DNA from: Sipunculus nudus
Taxonomy: Eukaryota; Annelida; Sipuncula; Golfingiida; Sipunculidae
Length of the DNA: 64,000 bases
Direction of reading: 5' to 3'
Assembly (NCBI GenBank): GCA_026874595.1
Contig: CM049307.1
Coordinates: forward strand, 72,144,643 to 72,208,642
Below, piece by piece: positions 32,001 to 44,335 of the stretch; position 1 is the first letter of the stretch, and each line of letters opens with the position of its first letter. Both the position numbers and the translations under genes were made by a program. The notes under the pieces were generated by a model. It worked only from the letters and a program-made list of their open reading frames with translations, did no database searches and was not told the DNA's origin.

Positions 32001-33524
32001 GGCGAACATCCACGCGACATCTTTGTTCTTGCTGCGGTAACTCCAGCATCGTGGCTCCTTGTCATGGCGGGCAAGAAAAACTAATGTAGATGATCCTTTT
32101 TATGTTATTGATTAAGAAATCTTTCCTTTAGCGAGAGTTAATTAACATGCCGTCTTCTTTCAAATAGTGTTCACACAAGCATGATATTGTATCCCATAAA
32201 ATTGTGTTATTTTTGCGGTGAAAGTAAACGTATTACATCTGAATACATCACTCTCCAGGCAGGCTTGACATGTGCACCATAAAGAAAATTGGATTTGCAT
32301 TAAACGGTATGAGGGGTGTGTATCTTCACGGATGTCTCATTATCGCCCTCATCACACTATTTATCTTGTTCACTACCCCGGTTAACGAGGCCGTGCGTTA
32401 AGTTTCCTTCAATAAAACGGGCATATAACAGACATACAAAACTGAAGCATCCATACTTAGTACTAGGGACGGGTTGATACACCCCACACGAAGACCCATA
32501 CATACATTACCTCGGCGTTCAACATTCATAACTTTCACATTCATTAGAACAACCCACAAAATAACACAGAGGATGTCTGATATTCGCAATACATCACACA
32601 ACCAGGCCGTCCGTAGTCAAGCTTTTGGCTGCATAGTTTTGGGCATTGCAAAATAATTTTATATTCTGAGATATAAGGGGGTTAACAGGCCGGGGGAAGG
32701 TGGGGGGGGGGGTTGGTAAAGAGAAAATGCATGATATGCAGACTTGTGTAGGGAAAATACTAAAATGTGCTTTGCCAAGCTTCACATTGATTGCTCTGTC
32801 ATTCTCAAGCCCATTCGAAAATAACTAACCGGTATCGGCTCCCAAAAACCCGTTCATTGCACAATAATTCTAACACAATGGGGACTGAAGAAATAAGTTA
32901 GTTAATTATTCTATAAAATGATGCTGTTACTGTCTTTTAGCGTAACATTGTGAAAATCTAAGCAATAAACAGTTTAGATAGTTTTTCAAATTTAATATGA
33001 CTTACAATTGCATTTTAAAGCTAAAACAAATAAAGGCCATTTTTCATCTCCCTGTCTGGTAAATTATTGAATACGTTATAGGACACAGGAAATCATTGCA
33101 TAACTAATGCAATAAAAATAGTTGTCACAATTAGTAATTATCTATTCAGGTCTCAAGAAAGCCGATACACGGATCAGAATCTTTTGATAATTTTTGCACT
33201 ATTTTATTGTATATAATGTTATTAATTATTGATTGTAATAACAGAGTTAAACTGCAAATACGATCACAAATGCAGTCCGGCATAAGCCTAGCTTAAAACC
33301 TGAATAACATCCTGAAAAAGCAGAACATACCGTTTTGGCTCACAGAAATAAATCACCAAAAATGGCGCCACCTGTAGCTTACATATACTTACAGTCACAC
33401 GATGACGGACATTTCATTTTATAAATAAACAGAAAATCATCAAATACCCCAACATCCGATATATAAAGTTCATTTCGAAAATATTTAATTTCAATCTATT
33501 TCAGTTAATTCCACTCAAGCTAAA
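29096..33524. other. Gene-free stretch
   Basis: Anonymous AT-rich DNA. Short open frames at 29350-29538, 30736-31017 and 32398-32656 lack recognisable domains or splice context. A 10-bp G run lies near 32702. GGCGCCACCTGTAGCTTACA at about 33364 resembles a segment at about 34972 on the far side of the LINE. Confidence 0.45.
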
Positions 33525-34900
33525 GAATGTTTTGCTAGACTTCTCCTAAATCGCCTAATTCTACACCTGGAGGATGATCCTCTTCAAGAGAGTCAATGCG
33601 GTTTATCTTTGCCGCCTGTCAACTCCAAGAGAAATGCCAAGAACTATACCAGGACCTGTACACCACATTTGTCGACCTAACAAAGGTATTCGACACTGTC
33701 AGCCGTGACGGACTCTGGAAGATCATGGCCAAGTTGGGATGTCCTGACCGGTTCATCACCATCATCCGCCAGTTTCACGATGGCAAGATGGCGCGCGTCC
33801 TCGATGATGGTGAAGCACCTTCCGACTTCCAAGTAAACGGCGTAAAACAGGGCTGTGCTCCAACACTGTTCAGCATGGTGTTTTCTGTCATGCATTTAAC
33901 AAGAATGATCTTGGAGTCGGTGATAGATATCGCACAGATATGAATTAAGTTCCTCAATCACAGAAGCCTGAATGCTGTCATAAAAGTCAGGACAACCGTC
34001 ATCCGTGACCTGCTCCTTGCTGTCGACTGCTTCCTGAATGCATCTTTAGAATCAAACATGCAGCACAACATGGACCAGTTTTTACATGCATGTGTTGAAG
34101 TCGACTGAAGTAAGGCACCGACCAGGACAAGGAAAGCAATATGATGAACCATAAATCATGGTGAATGGATCAAATCTAAAGGTGTTGGACAGATTCACAT
34201 ATCTGGGGAGCACAATGTCAAAGACAGCAAAAATAAATGACGAGGTCAGCAACAGAGTAGCAAAAGCCAGCATGGCTTTTGGTAGACTCCGCTCCAACGT
34301 CTGGGAGCGTAGAGGCATCCATCTTGAAACCAAGATCAAGGTCTACAAGGCAGCTGTCATAACTACCCTTCTGTATGGATGCGAGACATAGACTGTCTAT
34401 GCAAGACATGCCAAACAAATGATCCGCTTTCACCTGACTATCGACATATGAACATTATATGGCAAGACAAAGTTCCACACACTGACTCCCAAAACAACTT
34501 TTGTATGGAGAACTGGAGTCTGGTAAAAGATCCATCTGAGGTCAGCGGAGGCGCTAAAATGAGAGTCTCAAAGCATCCCCGAAAAACTATTCATCAAAAC
34601 AGATACGTGGGAAGTTTAACTAAGAATCAAAGATTGTGGCGTGTAGCTGAACACAAAGGTACAGAAGACGCTGAAATTGCACGACTGGCTGAGTCCAGGA
34701 GGAAACGTGAGGTTCGCAAGGCGAGGATTGCAACTACCTTAACAGCAACCACCGATCACAAGTGTCCAACATGTGGGAGGATCTTCCTTGCCTTGATAGG
34801 CCTGACAACTCATCTCCTTACACACAAAGCTAGATCAGCTACAAAACCTTGATCATCATGGTCATCTTCGTAAGCGATAGACGAACATCATCATGGAATA
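33525..34900 (+). pseudogene. 5'-truncated LINE ORF2 fragment with C-terminal zinc finger
   Basis: RT begins with VLARLLLNRLILHLEDDPLQ and continues ESQCGL. In the frame from 33596 come QLQEKCQELYQDLYTTFVDL, FDTVSRDGLWKIMAKLGCPD and VNGVKQGC-APTLFSMVFSVM. The catalytic [YF]ADD box is degraded to LAVD (DLLLAVDCFLNA, about 34010). Downstream are FTYLGSTMSKTAKINDEVSN, SMAFGRLRSNVWERRGIHLE and TLLYGCET. The end has the C2H2-like CPTCGRIFLALIGLTTHLLT followed by H, stop, and a 3' tail with CATCATCAT. I recall this layout in a widespread I/Nimb-like LINE group, but the clade is uncertain. At least four frameshifts or stops. 5' truncation is typical of target-primed integration. Confidence 0.85.
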
Positions 34901-35537
34901 TTTAACTTCCACATGAAACTAAAGTGTTTATATTTGGTTGAGAATAATATGTACTCAAATAATCTTACGTGGCGCCATCTGCAGCCTACACTGACACACC
35001 AGTCACAGGATCAATATGCCCGTGAATTTGGCGCTCACGGGTCAAGAAGTTCCTGAGATATTGGGTATCAGACATATCAAATTGTATGCATATATTGGAC
35101 GTCGACAAAATTTGAAATAAGCGAAATTCAGAGTGGTGTGAAGCCAGCATTTTTAAATAATTCAACTAAATTCATGTTCCTTAACATTTTTAACTCATAA
35201 CTCGCAACCGTAATTTAATTTTGGGTGTGTAATTAGCTTTCTAAAGGAGTTTGAAGACTAAGACGCCACAAAATGTTTTATAAGTTATATTTATGGAGTT
35301 TTTGAGCATATTTTAAGGACTAGGCATAAGGAAACCCAGTGTAATTAAAGATATGTTGATACGACCGTTGGAGGAGGGCCTGTTTTTTCTTATACCCCCC
35401 CCCCCCCCCCACCAAGGCCCCACCCACACCCTTTCCCAATTGTGTCAAGTGCCTGTGCAGACGACGGAATCATGCCCATCGCTAAAGAAGACTTTCAGAA
35501 AACAGTATAAAAGTTAAATTAAGCGAGTGAGTCTAAG
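34901..35537. other. Gene-free stretch
   Basis: Contains TGGCGCCATCTGCAGCCTAC near 34972, similar to 33364, and a poly-C run at about 35396-35410. Nothing else recognised. Confidence 0.45.
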
Positions 35538-36250
35538 TAATGGGGCTGTCCCACTTAGGCGATTCTACAGGCGACTACAGGCGACCAGGCTGTCGCCTCA
35601 TGGTCGCCGAAAAACAGGCGACTGGACCTTCGCTAAGACAACAGTCTACGACAATCTACAATAGGTTGACGACTGTCTTACGACAAGCTGCCGTCAACCG
35701 GCGACACAATCGCCGCGACAAAGAACAACCATCTACGACAACCTACGACCACATCTACGACAACGTACGACTATATTGGCGACAACCTACGACACCAGAA
35801 GTCATGCTACGTCCACTAGCGACAAGCTTCGACGAGTCTCTATCCTGTGCGATGTGAGGAGCCGGAGAAAAGGATGGGTCCTGTTTCAAGTACAATAGCC
35901 CACGACAGGACGTACGACAACCCGCGTCACCTGGCGATAGCCTGCGACAGGACCTACGACAACCCGCTTCACCTGGCGATAACCTGCGACAGGACCTACG
36001 ACAACCCACGTCACCTTGCGACAGCCTACGACCGCACCTACGCCAGGAGAAGACAGGCTACGCAAACTGGCGTAAAAAAAGCCGTCGCCTGAGAATTTTG
36101 AACATGTTGAAAATCCAGCGGCGACAGGTTAGAGTCCACGCGTCTTTAGGCGACTTCGGGCAACTACAGGCGACCATACAGGCAACCATGAGGCGACAGC
36201 TTGGTCGCCCGTAGTCGCCTGTAGAATCGCCTAAGTGGGACAGGCCCATA
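35538..36250. mobile_element. MITE with TIRs of about 65 bp
   Basis: 713 bp. The left end TAATGGGGCTGTCCCACTTA continues GGCGATTCTACAGGCGACTA. The right end is its near-perfect inverse, with about 65 bp paired and few mismatches. The flanks AGTCTAAG (35530-35537) and AGTCTAAT (36251-36258) form an 8-bp target duplication with one change. The interior is GC-rich and built from ACGACAACC/GGCGAC words, including three tandem 42-bp units near 35905, 35947 and 35989. An 8-bp duplication would suit hAT- or P-type transposases. There is no coding frame of transposase type. Confidence 0.85.
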
Positions 36251-37439
36251 AGTCTAATCACTATAGATTAAACTACTATTTTCATATAGAATTTAATGTA
36301 AACCTTAACTGCATTACTTTTACCATGATTTGGTCACCAGGCAGATACTAATTACATAATTCCTATAAGTTTTTAAACATGTATGACAGTCCAATTTGCA
36401 CCTCATTACCAGAAAACAGCCAATAGCCCTCAGTGCCACTGTAGTAGGTACATTGGTGTAAATATTTGATACAGTCATCGACAAGGGAGCATTACGATGG
36501 GGAAATGTCAGACAAGCAATGTTGTCCCAGCAGGCCCACCTTCAAACTGACCATAAACATATACTTGGGCGAGCCGGCTGACACAGTTTAATAGAATAAC
36601 TCTGTGGTCTATTGGACATCAGTGTTATTTGTCAGATAATATCAGATCAAGAAACGGAGATTCAGTGTTCCGTGGAGAGATTGTGGGAATACTTGTGTGA
36701 ACATTCCTAACTTGCTGTTTTATTACCGTCTTTGTTGCCCATTATTTTGTTTTATAAGTTTCATTTGATATTATAAGATATTTGATATTATTAAAGATAC
36801 AGCAACTGTACTAAGTCTCAGTAACTAAAGTTACCTCCCCTGTGTCTGAGGTCACAGTTACACTTATGTGTATTGAATATCCAATCATAGGCTGTATCGG
36901 TGTCTGACATGAGACATTATGCAAAGGGGCACAAGGAGCCGTTTATATACTTCGCCAAGCACAATATGAAATCTCTAGCTTATTTATACGTAAATTGCTT
37001 TAAGATTTGTGGATATATTTTCATAATCCTTTGACTGTAACTATACACATTTACTTTTAAAAAATTAATACCACTGAAAATATTTCGAAATTTTTTTTTT
37101 TTTTTTTGTTCAACATGAGACAGAACAACAGTACTTCGTCATTCAAAGTACCTAACTAAAAATAAATCTTTTATAATTATGGAGCAATTTTAGGTATTAA
37201 AACAAATAAACTCAACATAATTTCAAACCTTTTCAAACAAAAAAAAGCCCGATATAAGTGAACGAGTAAATTACTTATGTTAGTGCATGTGTCCTGTAAA
37301 CAAAGTTGCATACGTGAGTATAAATACTTGGAATAAGTCACCAGAGATAAGATCAATACTATGTAAAAGTCAAATTATCCACGCCAGGTCTGGCTAGGGT
37401 GACGTAAAGCAAGTGGCTACCACCAGGAGAAATTGAGTA
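36251..37439. other. Gene-free stretch
   Basis: AT-rich, with a poly-T run near 37092. No feature recognised. Confidence 0.45.
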
Positions 37440-39035
37440 TAAATGTTCGTGATCATAAAGCTTTTGCTGCGGAACTAAATGAATTCAAAAATAGATCTGA
37501 TGCGATTAACTATAGAGATGAACATGGGTAGCAAGGAAAAAAAAACATCTTAATGTGAAAGTTGGGTTAGATGAACTGAACACGAGGTTAGAAGTGTTTT
37601 TTTAAAAGGATATAGAGTAATAAATCTTCAGGACCAGATGGTGTCTCAGCATAGTGCTTATATTCTGTACAGATGATTAACACCGATTTATTTTCATATA
37701 TTTAACAGATCATTAATTGAGAAAACTTATCGGCCTGTGGCTCTAACACCGGTACCTATATGAAATGTTTAGAGAAGTGTGTATTTTAAAATATATTTTG
37801 AACTTTACTGATAAAAATATGGATAATAACCAATTTGCTTATAGGAAAGAATGTGGTACTGATATATATATATACATTTAGATCAGTCGCATACTTATGT
37901 AAGAACCCTTTTTATAGATTATAAGCTCAGCATTAATAGCCTCGCTTAATGATAAAAAGTGTTAAATCTTTCACATGATCTAAGTTTGTTGGTACTGGAC
38001 TTTCTCACTGGTAGAAAGCAGTATGTAAAGGTTGGTAATAGCAATTCATCAGTTCTAGGGTTGAAAACAGGGAACCCGCAAGGATGCGTGCTTTCCCCAT
38101 TTCTTTTCATAACTTATTCCAATGATATCCAGGCTCCACAAGGAGGATGTCTAATTTTGAAATATGCAGATGATATCGTAGTTGCTGGAATAATTTCCAG
38201 TTGAGATGAAAATAAATAACGAAAGGAAATTGGACAAGTAACAATTTGGTGCAAGAATAATCATTTGTTACTTAATCCCTCAAAAACAAAGGAATTGATC
38301 ATTGATTTTAGACACAGACCAACCTGTCAATATCCAGTATATATTGATGGAACTAAAGTAGAAATTGCAAAACGGAACAAATACTCAGGGGTAGTATTAG
38401 ATGACAGGCTTAAATGGGATAATATTGTAAACATAGTATACCGTAAGGGAAGCAGCGTTTAGAATTTCTAAGGAAACTGAAATAGTTTTATATGGATAGT
38501 GAACTACTTGGTTTATTTTATTCTTCGATGGTCCAGAGTGGCATATCGTATCCATTGATTTGTTGGTTGGGAAATCTAACCATAAGAACAATAAGAAAAT
38601 TGAACGGATAAGAATGGTGGAAGGTAAAAGCTTGCTCAGTTATTATATTGTCTGGCTAAAATCAGGCCGAAGGCTGCAGTCTCTGAAATGCAGAACAAAC
38701 AGGTTCTCAAATTCATTTGTTAGGCGATTAGATTGTTTAATGCATAGATAAATCAAAATATAATATTACTTTTTAATTTTTAACGCGATTATATCCTGGA
38801 GTCTCTGAGATGCAGAACAAACAGGTACTCAAATTCATTTGTACCGAAGGCGATTAGATTGTTTAATGCATAGATAAATCAAAATATAATATTACTATTT
38901 ATTTTTTTTTTCATTCTAACTACTATTTTTGTATTGTGTCTTTGTTTTTGCATTCAATGCTAGGTCTTATATAAGACATCACCAGCAAAGCAAATTCCTG
39001 TATTTGTATGGAATAAATATTGTGTCTTGTTTCTT
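37440..39035 (+). pseudogene. L2/CR1-type LINE remnant
   Basis: Pieces in order: SSGPDGVSA (about 37629), YRPVALTPV (about 37730), an RT palm frame at 37959-38202 with FLTGRKQYVKVGNSNSSV, GNPQGCVLSPFLF and LKYADDIVVAG, then 38265-38462 with LLNPSKTKELIIDFRHRP and YSGVVLDDRLKW. The catalytic YADD is preserved although the frame is broken. The 3' end, AATTCCTGTATTTGTATGGA then ATAAATATTG (about 38992-39022), resembles the conserved tails of CR1/L2/Rex1 elements. About 105 bp of the 3' part is duplicated in tandem. Confidence 0.8.
38675..38905 (+). repeat. Tandem duplication in the LINE 3' region
   Basis: CTCTGAAATGCAGAACAAAC ... TCAAAATATAATATTACT at about 38679-38770 is repeated at about 38801-38896. 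Between the copies lies AACGCGATTATATCCT, which reappears at about 39678. Confidence 0.85.
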
Positions 39036-40655
39036 GTATCATGTATGAGTATAAAGGTGTATTTATCATCTGGGGTGATGCAAAAGTATGATGCTTATGA
39101 GTAACTTCACGTAAAAGGTATTGTCATGTGAACAGAAATGAAAAACAATGTAAACCACCTTAAAGATTTGTTTTATGTGTTGCCCACAATCTTACAATAT
39201 ATGGTCAGTCTCGGGTGTAAATGGTTACAAGGCCATTGAAGTTCATATCCTATTCGGCGGCTTGCATGTACACAATAGTTTCGATCTTGGCGTTTGTTTG
39301 ATATATTATCGTACTTCCAGATAGATTATCTACTAATTATCTACTAATTGAATACCTTTACAAATAAATTAAGTAATCCAATTATCTTAAAAATTTTAGT
39401 ATGACATTTTAAAAATAAAGATATGATATTCATATCTGATTAAAGCATTGATCTCCGCGTATATATTTGTATATACAGTAAACAGATGGCCACAGTCGTA
39501 AACGACTTCATCGCTTTATCATACAACGTTGCATAAACAACGTTTGTCCCTTTGTAAAAAAAATATAACTAAGGTTAGAGAATACAACATTAAACATGAT
39601 ATATTAGTACACAATGTCTGTACGGGCAGAGACTTGCTGTAGATCTTCATCTGTAGTCATGGTACAACAGCTAATGTAACGCGATTATATCCTAAACGAG
39701 TTCCACGCAGGCACTAATGAGCACGGATCATATCGGTCATTCATGCGATAATAAAGTGTAATCTTATTGCTAGAGACCTGGGCCTCCGGGGCGCCCATCG
39801 TCCCGGTCAAATCCATTTCAGGTGCAAGATTGATGGCGAGTCGTGAACTTCCGGACTACTCTGCTGAAGCCCGACTGTTACCGATTCATCCTGCTGAATG
39901 AAAGTACAGGAGTCCTCCTCCCCGCGGCTCCAAGGTCAACATGAATGCATGGAACGTGACAGAACTGATACGTCTTTAACTCAACCTCAAGTAATACATC
40001 ATTCAGTAACCCAAGTCCCTGGGTTTGTAATTGATCCGTATTCAACTTCTATAGAAAACGTTTCACGATGATGCACTTGTTTTTTCCTACTGCAGATGTA
40101 TGTAGGGTATTTCCATTAGAAAAGTAAAGTCTTTTTAATGGAAATAGGCCTGCTGAAGAGATGTTCATATATAAAACAATCTGCGCAGATGTGCACGATT
40201 TGACCTGAAGTGTAGGTGTATCCTGTGAAAAAAATTAAAATTTTGGGCTCGGTGATCCAACTCTCTGAATCCTAAAAGGGTTTAAAAGGTTAAAATATAA
40301 CCTTAGCTTTCGCTTGCCACGTAACTCATAAAACAGGTTTGCCACTTTTCTGCTGTAGTTCTGTTTATACTCGCGCCCTTAGTATACATAAAAGTTTGCT
40401 CAAATATAACAATGTACATGGGACCAAAGGACCATAAGCTAACCTCAGAACGTTTCCAATGAAAATACCGTGGAAGCATAATTTCTATTGCTTACAGGCA
40501 AATTATGGAAATTACAGTTTTAAGCTGCAAATCTTGCAGAGAATTCTAAAAAAATACAGGTACTTCATGCATAAGTTCCTGAAATATTGAAAAGTTTCCA
40601 AATCAGCCATCTTCTATAATTTTGAACAGTTGGCCAATTTTGCGATGACCGTTAT
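39036..40655. other. Gene-free stretch with a GC-rich patch
   Basis: Mostly AT-rich. About 39775-39960 is GC-rich with short open frames on both strands, but it lacks convincing splice borders and I do not recognise its translation. Confidence 0.4.
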
Positions 40656-41508
40656 TGTTCCGAAACCTAATATCCACAGATCACGTATGTGTGATGAACA
40701 TAAATTTTGTCATGGAGTTAAAAAAATCAGATTCTGTAACACTAGACAGCGTGAAATGTCTAGGGGAACGAATAAAGAAGTCAGTGTTTTTTTGGGTTTT
40801 TTTAAACAAAGTTAGTTAACAAATAACTATAATTTATTCTTAAAACAACCCTAACATTACAATACACTAAATCAATACAATGACACAGTATAACAGCAAA
40901 TCAATACAATCACACAGTAAAATAAACAAAGTGCAAAGTACCTGGATACCACCACTGTCACAACGATAAGTCGCCTAAAATGTATAAGCCGGCGAACAGT
41001 TCACACGAATTCTCCCGGAGAATAACAGTCCAATGGAAAGCTCTTGTAACAATTCAGAAGGTAAACTTGAGACGGGCACCACCAAATTGTAAGGTGTTAG
41101 TAATAGTAGAATTCCTGAAATTACTGGATAATCGGATAGGTCCCACACGTCTGTGTCCGCTGGAATATCCCTAACCTCTCTCTCTCTGCTCTAAAATACA
41201 GCCCCCTATTTATAACTTTTTCACCTCTAGCCGAGAACCTTTCATTGCTCGAGCATTCTAAAGCATCTAACATAATACACAGTAAACACGCGTTACATGA
41301 ATCATCTAGAAAAACATCGCTGTGTCTCAACATATAAGGGTTCACACGTGAGCTCGCCCCGGCTCGGGCAGGCGAGAAACCCCCAAGCTAGTTTGACAAC
41401 GAGAGTTCAACCAGTACGGATTAAACCGAGAGTGCAACACGCGGCCAGACACGGGCGCTACAACACAAGTTACGCCCACGTCACACAATAAAAAGGGCAC
41501 CTGTAACA
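40656..41508 (-). repeat. 3' LTR of copy 2 (853 bp)
   Basis: Starts TGTTCCGAAACC, a diverged form of TGTTACGGAACC, and ends CACCTGTAACA. Confidence 0.92.
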
Positions 41509-41519
41509 TTCCCCCTCCT
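41509..41519 (-). other. Polypurine tract of copy 2
   Basis: Minus strand AGGAGGGGGAA abutting the 3' LTR. Confidence 0.9.
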
Positions 41520-41571
41520 GTAAGAAAAAAGAAAGTTATCTCGGAAAACTTTCTTTTTGCGATCACAATCA

Positions 41572-43140
41572 CTAAATTTTTACATTTCGTAAACATCTCG
41601 ATAAGCAATCAGCAAGTACATTGTCCTTCCCTTTAATGTGTTTGATTTCAAGGTTGTAATCTTGTAAGAACAAACTCCATCTCAACAATCTTTGATTTTT
41701 ACACTTCAACTTGTTCATGAACGTGAGGAGATTGTGATCACTGAAGACAATGATAGGCCTGACTGATGTAGTAACATAAACTTCAAAATGTTGAACGCCA
41801 AAATCAAAGCCAAACATTCTTTCTCAATAGTGGAGTATTTTTTCTGGTTTGCATTAAACTTTCTTGAGAAATAACAAATTGGATGATCTATGCCATCATT
41901 GCCTTCTTGTAACAACACAGCACCAGCAGCAGTATCACTAGCATCTACAGCTAGCTTAAAAGGTACAGAAAAGGCTGGAGCTACCAAAACTGGTGAACTT
42001 TGCAGAATTGCTTTCAAATTCTATAAATGCATTTTCACACTGAACATTCCATACAAACTTTTGTTTCTTCTTTAACAAATTAGTCAAAGGTTCAGCTACA
42101 GCAGAAAATTTGGACAAAACTTCCTGTAGTGTCTAACCATACAAAAAAAAACGCATTATTTGCTTTTTGTTTTCTGATCTAGGAAATGCAGAAATAGCAC
42201 TTATTTTAGCATCAACGGGTTTAACTTGACCCTGCCCTATAATATGACCCAAAAATGTTACTTGTGCATGACAAAACTTAGATTTCACTAAGTTGACGGT
42301 CAGACGTGCTTCACGGAGTCTTTCGAAGAGGTAGCGAAGAATCCGCAGATGTTTCTCCCAGGTGTCGCTGTACACGATAAGGTCATCAACATATGCGTCG
42401 CAGCCCCGAATGTCCGTTACAACCATATGGATGAGGCGCTGGAACGTGGCTGGCGAGTTCTTCATGCCAAACGGCATAACTTTATACTGGTACAGTCCTT
42501 GCGGCGTCACAAATGCGGACACTTCTTTCGCTTGTTCTGTCAGCGGAACTTGCCAAAATCCTTTTAGCAAGTCAAACTTGGATACATATCTGGAGCTACT
42601 GACTCTATCAAGACAATCATCGATCCTCAGAATCGGGAACGTGTCAGGTTGGTGACAGAGTTCAGTTTTCGATAACTTCCATCAGGTTTGGGCGCAAAAA
42701 AACATGGTGAACTCCAGTTACTGCAACTAAGTTCAATAAATTCATTGTCCAGCAAATATTGAATCTCAGCCTGTAGATACTTTTGCTTTTCTGGATTCAG
42801 TCTATAAGGATGCTGCGTCCCTGCGCTTGCCTCGCCAACATCGACGTCATGGCACGATATGTTTGTTCGCGTTGGAATGTCACTTAACAAACGTTCATAA
42901 TTCCGCAGCAGGTTCTTGAGGTCTTGTTGTTGTTTTGCGGTAAGGTGTGACAGTTTGGCATCCAGGTTTTTAAGCACGTCTGAGTTTTTTAATGGTACTC
43001 TACCACACTGAATGTCTATATCACATATACAATCAGTATCTTCCTTAACTGGGTCAGGGTCAGTGTTTACACAATTTACAGCAGTAATATTATGTACAAC
43101 ATCTGATGTGCTATTTCTGTCAGAATATGGTTTCAACATG
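41572..43140 (-). pseudogene. Reverse transcriptase and RNase H of copy 2
   Basis: RT N-terminal part in 43139-42627 (LSDIPTRTNISCHDVDVGEA, PYRLNPEKQKYLQAE, YRKLNSVTN). The palm is in 42570-42133 with LKGFWQVP, MPFGMKNSPATFQR and the intact catalytic AYVDDLIVYSD, then TFLGHIIGQGQVKPVDAKIS. RNase H is in 42017-41715 with LAVDASDTAAGAVLLQ (first catalytic Asp) and YSTIEKECLALI (Glu). It continues after a one-base shift in 41817-41572 with IVFSDHN (second Asp) and VLADCLSRCL. The catalytic set is better preserved than in copy 1. Frameshifts lie between the RT halves, before RNase H and inside RNase H. Confidence 0.9.
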
Positions 43141-44335
43141 TAAACATGGTACTGTTGTTTCTTCTTACGCCTATCTGGTTTTCAACAGTATGTAATTTAA
43201 ATCACTGACTTTCTTGTCAACAATGTAAGGAACAAAATACCTATCCTGCAGAGGTCTGCCAGGGATGGAAAGTAAGGCAAGGACCTTTTCACCAGGCTCA
43301 AACGTCCTGCTTACAGTCTGCTTGTCATACTTTGTTTCATTTTACTATGTGCAGATTTTAGATTTGACTTTGCAATCTCACAAGCATTGTGTAGTTTAGT
43401 GCGAAAGTCTGAGACATACTGCAGTAAACTAAAAGAATCAGGATTTTCACACAAGAGTTTTTCTTTAAGCAGTTTCAATGGACCTCGAACAGAGTATCCA
43501 AAAACTAGTTCAAAGGGACTGAAACCCAAGGACTCTTGAAAGGATTCTCTGACAGCAAACAGCAATAGGTGGATTCCTTCATCCCAGTCTCTCTGTGTGT
43601 CATAGCAGTAAGTCCTAATCATGTTTTTTTTAATGTCTGGTGAAAACGCTCGAGGGCGCCCTGACTTTCAGGATGGTATGGCGAAGAGGTGCACTGTTTT
43701 ATACCTAGCTCAAGCATAACTTGTTGGAATAAGCAAGACATAAAATTAGACCCTTGGTCAGACTGGACGGATTTTGATAACCCAAACGTTGTAGAAAACT
43801 TGATCAGAGCTTTGACAACACTTTTGGCATTAATTTTGCGCAATGGTATTGCCTCAGGGAACTATGTAGATGCGCACATCATTGTCAGCAAGTATTCATG
43901 TCCAGATCTTGCTTTGGGCAGTGGTCCAACACAATCAACAATAATCCTACTGAATTATTCCTCGAAAGCAGGAATAGGCCTAGGTGGGGCCTTAGGAGGA
44001 TTCTTATTGGGCTTGCCTACCATCTGGCATGTATGGCATGATTTACAATATTGTACAACATCTTTCCTGAGGATAGGCCAATAGAAGTGTGTACTAACTT
44101 TCTGATGAGTTTTATTTATACCTAAATGGCCAGACAAAGGAGCCTCATGTGCCATGATTAGAATTTCATTGCGAAAGCTTTTGAGCATTATTATTTGATG
44201 TTTGACGGCCCACTCATCACCAGCGCATACATCAGGTGGTCGCCATTTACGCATAAGCACTCCATTTTTAACATAGAAACAAACTGGGTTCTGTGACAGT
44301 TCATCTTTACTGAAACTGCCCTGGGAAACAAACAT
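43141..44335 (-). pseudogene. Integrase of copy 2
   Basis: Zinc finger in 44335-43955 (AHEAPLSGHLGINKTHQK, YCKSCHTCQ). The core continues in 43843-43619 with KINAKSVVKAL, VQSDQGSNFMS and ESQGALERFHQ, then in 43622-43311 with IRTYCYDTQRDW, SLGFSPFELVFG and SNLKSAHSKMK. The first catalytic Asp segment falls across a frame break near 43850-43950. Three frames are needed, so it is inactive. It lies upstream of RT, as in copy 1. Confidence 0.88.

Noticed and set aside
35540-36092. Open frames of 80-105 codons in the 35.5-kb MITE
   Set aside because: They arise from GC-rich CGACAA/GGCGAC repeats and occur on both strands. No transposase motif.
39775-39960. GC-rich patch as a coding exon
   Set aside because: Short frames on both strands interrupted by stops, with no good acceptor/donor pair.
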